DNA from: Caldalkalibacillus mannanilyticus JCM 10596
GTDB taxonomy: Bacteria; Bacillota; Bacilli; Caldalkalibacillales; JCM-10596
Direction: 5' to 3'
Length of the DNA: 64,000 nucleotides
NCBI RefSeq assembly: GCF_000615945.1
Contig: NZ_BAMO01000017.1
Location: 1-64,000, forward strand
This document shows, one piece after another, positions 46,595 through 54,047 of this stretch. Each line of letters opens with the position of its first letter. Position 1 is the stretch's first letter. Position numbers and translations under genes: made by a program. The notes under the pieces are model-generated. The model saw nothing but the letters and a program-made list of their open reading frames with translations, searched no databases and had not been told where the DNA came from.

Positions 46595-48742
46595 ATGAAG
46601 AAAGCGATACTACCTCTTCTCATAGCACTCATATCTTGTCTTATTATCACAATTCCAGGTGTTGTACATTCAACAAACAAGCCTATTCTCGTTGTGGTAG
46701 ATGGCGCAGCGATCGATATACCATTTATTCTTGAGCAAGGAACAACCTATGTTTCTCTCCGTTCTTTAGTCACTACTTTAGACGGAACTCTTGATTATCG
46801 CTCAGCAGAACAGCAGATCGAGTTAAGAACAAAATATAAGCAAAAGATGGTCGTTGACTTGAAACGGAACCGTATTCTAAAAGAAGGCCTGTGGCGAGAG
46901 ATTTCCATTCTGAATCGTGATGGTCACACGTATTATCCGTTAAAGCAGCTTGTCGAATTGTTTGGCAAAGAAGTGGATTGGGAGCCTAAAAGCCGTGAAG
47001 TGCATATCTTTCAAAAGGTTCGCTTAGACCCTGCACAATCCATTGCCAAAATGATCTCTTACCATAACCTTGCCTTAGAAGGGGACAAGGTGACATACAC
47101 TCATAACGATACCGTTCTTTCTATGTATATTGAAGGTAAGATCAAGGATATCACCTTTCTTGGTGAGCAAAAGCTAGACAACATGGTTGAAAAGAAATAT
47201 GCAATATTTTGGCAGCAGCCAACAAAATTAGCTCATCTGATTCTAACTGTTCGAGAGTTGCCTGAAGGGAATGTAGCCGTCTTTACTGAAGGATATACTC
47301 CAGGCAAGGCTTCTGTGGAGCTTGAAGTGCGAACAGCTGAGGAAAAGAAATATTACTGGGGAAATCTATTTATCCACGAAAACCGAGGGTACATGAGACA
47401 ATTAAACGAGGTTGTTCCATCTCATTCCACCTTCACAAAGGAACTAAGAGCAGGGAAGTCATTTGACTGGTTTTTCTTTGCATCTCGCGAGGATTTGACT
47501 TTCACCCAGCATGCCCACCTTGATGTGTGGAATAGCAGTAAAACAAAACACCGTTCGGTCTGGTGGCTTACTCCACAAGGGGCTAATCGGGGGGTTCCAG
47601 AGCCTTATTTACAGGAATGGGAAAATGGATTGTTCTTTTACAATCTCCAAGCCTCTACTCCGCAGCTCCTAATGGATATGTACAAGCAAAACCCTCATCC
47701 GCTAATCAAAATAGCTTTAGATAATGCTGCCTTTACCTTAATGGTGCAGCAAGGGGAGGATGGTTTCTGGAGAACAGAGCCTAATGTTGCTTATTTAAAC
47801 CGAGCCTTTGGTCTAGGGGAAAACTTTATTGATACTCGTATGTCAGCCGATGCTTCGATCTTCTTGTTAGATTACTACGAGTTATATGGTAGTGACAAAG
47901 CTTTAGAAAAAGCAAAGAATTTTACGAACTATTTCAAGATAAATGATCAGGAAAAGCAGTATTATGAGCTTGGGGAAGGAAGATTTTACCCTGATTATTA
48001 TTCAGAAATCCAGCATGGGAAGCCTCTGGTATCACTGAATCATGTCTTGCATGAAGTAAACTATTTACTTCTTCTATCTGATCTTATGAATATTTCTGAC
48101 TATACACATCATACTAAGCTTATGTTGCAAGGGATTGAATACTCGAAGGAGAATTGGATCACTCCAGAAGGGGATTTGTACTATGCGTTAAATAATCGAG
48201 GCGAATATTACGCACAGGATTATGTGTATATTACGTATCGAGATTTAATGGTAACCAAAAGTCTTCTTCTAAGAGAAAAGACCTATGCTCCTGCCATCGA
48301 GCAATTACTACAAACAAAGCATGAGTATTTACAAAAAGGGCAATGGATGCATTATGAAACGGACTTATCATTTGAGAAGGTCTATAACACCTTTGATCAA
48401 ATATCACTGAGTTTAGGCAGTTTGTTTTTAGCCACCCCACTCCAATTTGAGCATAACGGGAATGCGCATCATTATGCGTTAGGAGCTTTCCATTGGCTGA
48501 CGGGTGCAACACAGCTTGAATGGGGGATTCATACTCAGGATTTAGATGAAAACCAAAAATATTTTATGATTGATCTTAAGGATCAGCTGGTGATACTCAA
48601 TCAAGCACCTAAGGATCTATTCCTTAATGAAACAGGTCAACGAGTGATTGTAAATGGAGAGCAAGAAAACCAAATGATCATATTAGATAGAGCGAAGAGA
48701 ATCATCAATTTGGAACCGAATGTCGTCTACTCCTTAGAGTAA
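46595..48742 (+). CDS. Exported stalk-domain protein with an uronyl C5-epimerase-like all-alpha domain
   Basis: 715 residues from ATG 46595, after GAAGGGAGAG and a good promoter; the frame is open further upstream but without a ribosome binding site. Signal peptide (ends VVHS-TN). N-terminal stalk-like domain (VDGAAIDIPFILEQGTTYVS, then WREISIL, YYPLKQLVELFG), a middle beta-rich part, then from about residue 350 a helical region (LQEWENGLFFYNLQAS, MVQQGEDGFWRTEPNVAYL, MSADASIFLLDYYELYGSD) resembling the (alpha/alpha)6 barrels of D-glucuronyl C5-epimerases and related hairpin glycosidases. A carbohydrate target is likely; UDP-GlcA/GalA-derived glycan made in region 1 would be one candidate. 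The catalytic assignment is inference. Confidence 0.65.
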   Translation: MKKAILPLLIALISCLIITIPGVVHSTNKPILVVVDGAAIDIPFILEQGTTYVSLRSLVTTLDGTLDYRSAEQQIELRTKYKQKMVVDLKRNRILKEGLWREISILNRDGHTYYPLKQLVELFGKEVDWEPKSREVHIFQKVRLDPAQSIAKMISYHNLALEGDKVTYTHNDTVLSMYIEGKIKDITFLGEQKLDNMVEKKYAIFWQQPTKLAHLILTVRELPEGNVAVFTEGYTPGKASVELEVRTAEEKKYYWGNLFIHENRGYMRQLNEVVPSHSTFTKELRAGKSFDWFFFASREDLTFTQHAHLDVWNSSKTKHRSVWWLTPQGANRGVPEPYLQEWENGLFFYNLQASTPQLLMDMYKQNPHPLIKIALDNAAFTLMVQQGEDGFWRTEPNVAYLNRAFGLGENFIDTRMSADASIFLLDYYELYGSDKALEKAKNFTNYFKINDQEKQYYELGEGRFYPDYYSEIQHGKPLVSLNHVLHEVNYLLLLSDLMNISDYTHHTKLMLQGIEYSKENWITPEGDLYYALNNRGEYYAQDYVYITYRDLMVTKSLLLREKTYAPAIEQLLQTKHEYLQKGQWMHYETDLSFEKVYNTFDQISLSLGSLFLATPLQFEHNGNAHHYALGAFHWLTGATQLEWGIHTQDLDENQKYFMIDLKDQLVILNQAPKDLFLNETGQRVIVNGEQENQMIILDRAKRIINLEPNVVYSLE

Positions 48743-48761
48743 CCGTAACGAATAGGAAGGG

Positions 48762-48793
48762 ACCTGTTACTGAGATAGGTAACAGGTTTTATT
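48762..48793 (+). terminator. Intrinsic terminator
   Basis: ACCTGTTAC (48762-48770) and GTAACAGGT (48779-48787) with an 8-base loop, then TTTATTTT. Confidence 0.9.
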
Positions 48794-48902
48794 TTGCCAA
48801 AAATGTCTAGGATTCACGATATAACTTAGAGGAATTTGGTAATTAATGTCGAATTTAAGGAGAATGTAGAGTGGGGCTCTATAAATTTGGAGGAGAGAGT
48901 GA

Positions 48903-51107
48903 ATGATACGGAAGATGTTACAAATTCTATTAATTGCAGCAATAATGATGACTGGACAACCTGTTTCTCTTGAAGCAAAAACAGAAAGTGTGAAGCCCAT
49001 AACCTATGACTTTGATGTGATCGTCATTGGAGGCGAGCCAGAGGGTGTAGCTGCTTCTGTTTCAGCAGCTAGAAATGGAGCAAAAACATTATTGGTAGAG
49101 CATAGGGATGGCTTAGGAGGTTTGCTTACCTATGGTTATCTAAACCAGTTAGACTTAGGTTATGATAAGGATAAAAGGCTAGCCAATCAAGGGATCTTTG
49201 CTGAATGGTTTAAAATGATCGGAAGGCAGGGTAATTTTGATATTGAGCTGGGAAAAAGAAAGTTTCATGAGTTAGTAACGAAGGAAAAAAACATAACTCT
49301 CCTTTTAAACACAACAGTGAAGGAGATAAAAAAAGAGAAGAACAAGGTGGTTGGGGTGGTTCTGTCCACACCAAAAGGTGAAAGAACATACTATGCCAAA
49401 CGATTTATCGATACCACCGCTGAGGCTGATTTTGCGGCGAAAGCGGGAGTCCCCTATTTCTTAGGACAGGAAGATATGGGCTTAAAGGATCGTCAAATGG
49501 CAGTGACTCTTGTCATATTACTGAAAAACGTAGACTGGGAAGCCATGAAAAAATCCGCTAGATCAGGTGTATTAGGTGGAGCCAAAGTCGGCAGAGGGAT
49601 TGCCTGGGGCTTTGCAGAGGTTCCTAATGTCTATAAGCCTAGTGAAGAGAATACCCGTGTAAGAGGCTTGAATCTGGGTATCCAGAGCAATGGAATTGTG
49701 ACGATCAATGCCCTGCAAATCTTTGGAGTAGATGGAACAGATCCTGCTTCTATTGAAGAAGGAATTGAACGTGGAAAGAGAGAAACACAGAGCTTTTTGA
49801 CATTCTTACAAAAAGAACTTCCTGGATTTGAAAAAGCAGAGATTGCAGGGTATCCAACAGAGTTATACATTCGGGAAACAAGACATATTAAAGCAGAGTA
49901 TCAATTATCTATCGTGGATGTTTGGGAAAATAAGGATCAATGGGACTCCATTGGGTTAGGGGCTTATCCTGTTGATGTTCAAGCGACAGATCCTAGTGGA
50001 TTTGGCGTAGTGGTCACAGCCCCCATCCAATATGCAATTCCATTCCGAAGTCTGGTTCCGCTCCAAGTAGAGAATCTTCTAGTGGCGAGTAAGGCAAGCG
50101 GTTATACCTCTCTTGCGGCTGGAAGTGCTAGAACTGTTCCGATTGGGATGACCGCAGCTGAAGCGGCTGGGGCTGCCGCAGTGTTATCTATTGAAAAGAA
50201 TAGAAGTTTTAGAGCCTTATCCAAGGATAGAGAGGCGATCAAAGAGCTACAGAGCATTCTAAAGGCTCAAGGAGCTCACTTATACTCCTTTTCTCTTTCC
50301 TATCCCTATAAAGGTGAATGGTTCTACCCAGCAGTACGCTCTCTCTTGCCCTATGGCTTACTTGCTGGTGGATATAACAATAACCTGCAAGTAAAACAAG
50401 CGATGCACCAGCGAGAGTTCTTACGATTGTTGTCTGGTCTAGTCATACGTAAAGATGCAGAAAAATATAAAGGCTTGAGCAGGAATATGAATCCCTGGAC
50501 AGAGTCTGTTCAACTGGACACAAGAGCAACGAACATTACGAGAGATCAGGCGGCGGAATATTATTTGCGTTTCTTTGGTTACCCAGCAGATTCGAATGTA
50601 TGGCAAGAAGCACAGAAACACCAATTGGTGGATACGACGATCGTCAAAAGAGTGCCGACAAACCGTGATTTAACAAGGGCTGAAATTTTCCATATGACTG
50701 CCCATCTTCTCAAGCTATTGAACGAAGGGCGTTTCGAACATGCTTATGATTTGGGGAATCCTAAAGTGGGATATATTGATGTCTATAATGGTAGGACAAT
50801 GGTCCCAACTAGATTTGTAAGTGAACAGCTTGGAGCACAGGTAGAGTGGGATAAGGATAGCAATATTATTGAAGTGGACAACAAGAAAAACAAGATGCTT
50901 CTGAAAGTCCATTCTAAAAAAGCGGTTATCAATGGTCAACAAATAGAACTGGATGCGGCTCCAACCATTGCTCAAGGAGTGAGTTATATTCCTATTCGTG
51001 CCGTTGCCGATGCGCTGGAAGCGAAGGTAGTGTATATAAAGGAGAAAAAGGTAGTTCAAATCACATTAGAGGATAAGCTGGTTGAAATTCCAGTTCGAAA
51101 GAAGTAA
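48903..51107 (+). CDS. Exported FAD-dependent oxidoreductase with C-terminal stalk domain
   Basis: 734 residues, ATG after GGAGGAGAG. Signal peptide of the Sec type (IRKMLQILLIAAIMMTG, cleavage near SLEA-KT), with no twin-arginine motif. FAD-binding Rossmann start DFDVIVIGGEPEGVAASVSA with LLVEHRDGLGGLLTYGYLNQ, then RFIDTTAEADFAAKAGVPYF and the late NLLVASKASGYTSLAAGSAR / IGMTAAEAAGAAA, all typical of the FAD_oxidored family. The last ~110 residues are a stalk domain (NGRTMVPTRFVSEQLGAQVE, GVSYIPIRAVADALEAK). So a flavoenzyme is carried outside the cell and fixed by the same module as its neighbours. Substrate unknown; sugar or peptide oxidation is possible. Confidence 0.85.
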   Translation: MIRKMLQILLIAAIMMTGQPVSLEAKTESVKPITYDFDVIVIGGEPEGVAASVSAARNGAKTLLVEHRDGLGGLLTYGYLNQLDLGYDKDKRLANQGIFAEWFKMIGRQGNFDIELGKRKFHELVTKEKNITLLLNTTVKEIKKEKNKVVGVVLSTPKGERTYYAKRFIDTTAEADFAAKAGVPYFLGQEDMGLKDRQMAVTLVILLKNVDWEAMKKSARSGVLGGAKVGRGIAWGFAEVPNVYKPSEENTRVRGLNLGIQSNGIVTINALQIFGVDGTDPASIEEGIERGKRETQSFLTFLQKELPGFEKAEIAGYPTELYIRETRHIKAEYQLSIVDVWENKDQWDSIGLGAYPVDVQATDPSGFGVVVTAPIQYAIPFRSLVPLQVENLLVASKASGYTSLAAGSARTVPIGMTAAEAAGAAAVLSIEKNRSFRALSKDREAIKELQSILKAQGAHLYSFSLSYPYKGEWFYPAVRSLLPYGLLAGGYNNNLQVKQAMHQREFLRLLSGLVIRKDAEKYKGLSRNMNPWTESVQLDTRATNITRDQAAEYYLRFFGYPADSNVWQEAQKHQLVDTTIVKRVPTNRDLTRAEIFHMTAHLLKLLNEGRFEHAYDLGNPKVGYIDVYNGRTMVPTRFVSEQLGAQVEWDKDSNIIEVDNKKNKMLLKVHSKKAVINGQQIELDAAPTIAQGVSYIPIRAVADALEAKVVYIKEKKVVQITLEDKLVEIPVRKK

Positions 51108-51121
51108 ACCTACTATCAATT

Positions 51122-51170
51122 AAAATAGACCGGCTCAGTGTCGTTATGACATGTGAGTCGGTCTATTTTT
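51122..51170. terminator. Bidirectional terminator
   Basis: Long near-perfect arms AAAATAGACCGGCTCA (51122-51137) and TGAGTCGGTCTATTTT (51154-51169), with A and T runs at the two ends, between converging genes. Confidence 0.92.
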
Positions 51171-51192
51171 CAATTACCTATACTATTTTTTT

Positions 51193-52671
51193 CTAGAATT
51201 CATAGTACCAGAAGCCTTCAAGGTCTTTGTTTTGTTCTAGCTTTAGTTCAATTAGGTGTACAATTTGTTTATTATTTTCGCTAGTATAAATGTTATTAGA
51301 GCCGAAGAAAGAGATCATTTCTTGAGTAAATTCTCCTTCTACAGCAAGCGAAACGGTAATGTTTTTATTAGGATAGCGTAATTCTGCATCATTAAGGATT
51401 AAATAGAGCCAGAATCCAAAGTCATCCTCAAATCCTTTTTTAACATCTCGCACAAAGTTTTGATATTCAGTAAGGTTCATGGCAAGAACAATAGCTAGAT
51501 CCTTTTGGTCAGTCGATTCTTTTACATAAATCGAACTAAACGTGTGTATTGAAGGACGAGGACCATCAAATGGAACTGGGAAACCATGAAAGTATTCCCC
51601 TAGGTACTTGGCATACTTACTTAACTCTAAGGCAGGATACTCAGCCTTAATCACGTCGGCAAAGGAAGTAATGGTTGTGGAAGCTAAGTGCGATTTTACT
51701 TCGTTAATAGGAATCGCTAAGTTAAGATTCTGTCCTAAAAATTGAGCAACAATCACTCCAATGACTTCTCCCTGCATATTTAATAAGCTACCACCACTGC
51801 TACCAGGTGAAACCGCTGCAGATGTTTGAAGATAAGTATATCCATCTTCATACTTCATATGGTTACTAATGATCCCGTTAGAAACCGTATTTTGAATCCC
51901 AAGAGGACTTCCAATGGCAACGGCATCCTCTCCAACCTTTACTTTATCAGAATCTCCTAATTTTAAGACGGGAAGAGAAGAGGCTTTTTCTAATTGAAGA
52001 ACAGCAATATCTCTGCCTACATCATAGCTTAACACACCAGAAGCTTTGTATTTTCGGTTATTGTTCGTGATTACTTCTACAGAGTGTGCTGTATCAATTA
52101 CGTGGTAGTTTGTCATGATTTTTCCATTGGATTCAACAATAAATCCGCTGCCTGTGCTAATGAGTTCATTACGTTTGTCGTATACATTTAATTTGACTAC
52201 TGCCTTTTTTTGTTCAGCTACTTCTTGTAGAGATAATTTCTTCTTTTGATCTGTAATCGTGATGGATCGAGTGGCTGAATCCCATAATACTTGGGCGCCA
52301 AATGATTCACCGATAAAACGCAAAGGAACAAATGTACGTCCATCTATCGCTTTAGCAGGTGTATCTAACTTGATCTGCTGTCCATTTTTGCTTGCATTGG
52401 CATTACCTAATTGGATTTTGATTGTTACATCATCACGTAATGCTGTAACTGTCTTCGTTCCACTATCCCATGAAACCTTAGCATCAATGGCTTCAAAAAT
52501 TCCTCTTAGAGGAACGAGGGTTCTTCCGTTTTCAATGAATGGGGGAGCATCTAATTGAAGCATTTGTCCATTTACTGAAACCTTGATAGTGCTTTCTGCA
52601 GCAAGTGCGTTCATAGGCATTGCCAGAAGAAGGCACATCAGCAGGACAAGAATAAGATGTTTTTTTTGCAT
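51193..52671 (-). CDS. Exported HtrA/DegP-like serine protease with N-terminal stalk domain
   Basis: 492 residues from the ATG at 52671, preceded by AAAGGAG; the frame continues 46 codons upstream without a ribosome binding site. Signal peptide (ends ALA-AE). Residues about 25-145 are two halves of a stalk domain (ENGRTLVPLRGIFEAIDAKV; IDGRTFVPLRFIGESFGAQV). The trypsin-like domain has the triad His190 (TNYHVID), Asp221 (GRDIAVL) and Ser292 (SPGSSGGSLL). There is no PDZ domain; the last ~150 residues are unrecognised. It may process or quality-control surface proteins such as its neighbours. Confidence 0.88.
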   Translation of the reverse strand: MQKKHLILVLLMCLLLAMPMNALAAESTIKVSVNGQMLQLDAPPFIENGRTLVPLRGIFEAIDAKVSWDSGTKTVTALRDDVTIKIQLGNANASKNGQQIKLDTPAKAIDGRTFVPLRFIGESFGAQVLWDSATRSITITDQKKKLSLQEVAEQKKAVVKLNVYDKRNELISTGSGFIVESNGKIMTNYHVIDTAHSVEVITNNNRKYKASGVLSYDVGRDIAVLQLEKASSLPVLKLGDSDKVKVGEDAVAIGSPLGIQNTVSNGIISNHMKYEDGYTYLQTSAAVSPGSSGGSLLNMQGEVIGVIVAQFLGQNLNLAIPINEVKSHLASTTITSFADVIKAEYPALELSKYAKYLGEYFHGFPVPFDGPRPSIHTFSSIYVKESTDQKDLAIVLAMNLTEYQNFVRDVKKGFEDDFGFWLYLILNDAELRYPNKNITVSLAVEGEFTQEMISFFGSNNIYTSENNKQIVHLIELKLEQNKDLEGFWYYEF

Positions 52672-52854
52672 AATAAAACTCCTTTGTTTTTTCAATGTTG
52701 TCTTTGGTGCTATATTTTTAAGCATCCTTACACTATTCGCTAAAGCTAGGTGTAATCCTGCCAAAAGCTTGTACCTTCTAAAGGTAAATATATCGACAAA
52801 AATAGACAAAATAACCTAGGGAGTTAGAAAAAGAAAACAAAATGAATAGAACAA

Positions 52855-52876
52855 AGGAGCCTATATAGAGGCTCCT
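52855..52876 (-). terminator. Terminator of the coiled-coil protein gene
   Basis: AGGAGCCT / AGGCTCCT with a 6-base loop; on the - strand a T-rich tract follows. Confidence 0.8.
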
Positions 52877-52912
52877 GTAGACAAAATCAATTCCTAATTT
52901 CAGGTGAATTGC

Positions 52913-53584
52913 TTAGACTGTAGATTCTTCTGTTGAATCAGAATCTGTATCTTCGGTTTCTTCTCCGTTCTCTTCTTCATTCTTTTCTTCGTCTGTGTTT
53001 TCCACATCTTCTTCTGTTTCTTCTTCAGCAATTCCGCTATCTTTGGAACTTTCTTTTTCAATAGAAGCATCAATGGAAGCTAGTGCAATCGTAAGGGTTT
53101 CTTTTAACTCTTGTATTTTGGTTACAAGCTCATCCAGCTCTGCCACATCCAATCTTTTTTCAAGAGCGGAAAGCTGGTTATTTATCGCGTTTAACATGTT
53201 TAGATGTGCTTTGATTTGACCTTTTAGGCTGTTTTTAAGCCCATTCTCGGATTTTCGACTTCTTTCATCCGTTTTTTCGATCGCGGTTAAGATACGCTCT
53301 ACTCTCTTTTCTACTAGGTCTACTCTTTTTTCAAGCTGAAGCATTTTTCGTTCAACTAGCTTACCTAGAGCGTTATTTTTCTTTGCTTCTTGCTTTTCTT
53401 TTGCTCTTTCTCTTTCGTTCTCTTTCTTGTCAGGTCTTTCTTGTGCTTTTTTCTCATTCTTTTGCTCTTGCTTTTCTTGCTTTCCAGCATGTTCAGGTCT
53501 TTCTCCCTGAGCATACACAGGATTCGAGAGAATGAGAGCGAGTGCTAGTGCTGTTAAAACGGCTTTTTTCCAATGTAAAATCAT
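52913..53584 (-). CDS. Secreted, highly charged coiled-coil protein under c-di-GMP riboswitch control
   Basis: 223 residues from the ATG at 53584, 6 bases after AGGAGGG; an in-frame start seven codons earlier lies before that site. Signal peptide (LHWKKAVLTALALALIL, cleavage near VYA-QG). The mature protein starts with a Lys/Glu/Gln-rich stretch (about 25-75), continues as a long heptad-type coiled coil (LEKRVDLVEKRVERIL, LNMLNAINNQLSALEKRLD), and ends in a very acidic tail of Glu/Asp/Thr/Ser (about 178-223). No enzyme motif. A c-di-GMP-I riboswitch and terminator precede it, so it should respond to the motile/sessile switch; a matrix or surface role is likely. Family not recognised. Confidence 0.8.
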   Translation of the reverse strand: MILHWKKAVLTALALALILSNPVYAQGERPEHAGKQEKQEQKNEKKAQERPDKKENERERAKEKQEAKKNNALGKLVERKMLQLEKRVDLVEKRVERILTAIEKTDERSRKSENGLKNSLKGQIKAHLNMLNAINNQLSALEKRLDVAELDELVTKIQELKETLTIALASIDASIEKESSKDSGIAEEETEEDVENTDEEKNEEENGEETEDTDSDSTEESTV

Positions 53585-53642
53585 GTGGTACCCTCCTAGA
53601 ATCATTTTTTTTTTGCAGTTGGCTTTTCAGGTTAGAAACCAT

Positions 53643-53676
53643 AAAAAAGCCACCCGCATAAAAAGAGGGGTAGCCT
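53643..53676 (-). terminator. Riboswitch-controlled terminator
   Basis: On the - strand AGGCTACCC pairs with GGGTGGCTT (with G-U pairs) around a 13-base loop, then a run of six T. Its CCCCTC strand (53665-53670) can also pair with GAGGGG inside the aptamer (53738-53743), giving an antiterminator. Confidence 0.8.
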
Positions 53677-53700
53677 GAAATAGCAAAATCCTACTATTTT

Positions 53701-53790
53701 GGCAACTGGCTGGCATATCAACTGGATGTTGATGTAGCCCCTCTAGTTTTGCGTCCCTATTTTTCAATAGGTTTGCCTTTGTCGATATTT
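53701..53790 (-). ncRNA. Cyclic-di-GMP-I (GEMM-I) riboswitch aptamer
   Basis: Read on the - strand: GGCAAACC, then CCTATT-GAAA-AATAGG (a GNRA-capped stem, 53756-53771), the conserved GGGACGCAAAAC (53746-53757), a second arm GGGGCTACATCAAC ... GTTGATATGCCAGCC, and a closing TTGCC that pairs with GGCAA. This is the order and spacing of the c-di-GMP-I class (GACGCAAA core and GAAA tetraloop). The aptamer is followed by a terminator and, about 60 bases later, by the start of the coiled-coil gene. The switch is probably OFF with ligand, since ligand binding would sequester GAGGGG and let the terminator form; this direction is inference. Confidence 0.88.
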
Positions 53791-53796
53791 GTAGAA

Positions 53797-53805
53797 ATTA
53801 TAGCA
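53797..53805 (-). promoter_or_regulatory. Extended -10 promoter before the riboswitch
   Basis: On the - strand TGCTATAAT, a TG-extended -10 box, lies about 10 bases before the predicted riboswitch start. No good -35 element is visible. Confidence 0.6.
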
Positions 53806-54047
53806 AATGAGTCGCAACTTTACCATAGGTCGATAGTCTAATATATAACAAGAGTACTATGAAATTTATACCATATTAAAAGAGGCTATTAAGAAAAGGT
53901 TGGAAATGCCGATATATATTGTGACAGTAGGTATATATAGGCGATAGAAGCGAAAGGAAATAGAAGGAAACTGTAGGATAAACCAGAGATCACACTGGAA
54001 TAAAACAAGGTCAAAACATAAGAACTAAACTTGGGAGGGTTACTTAA

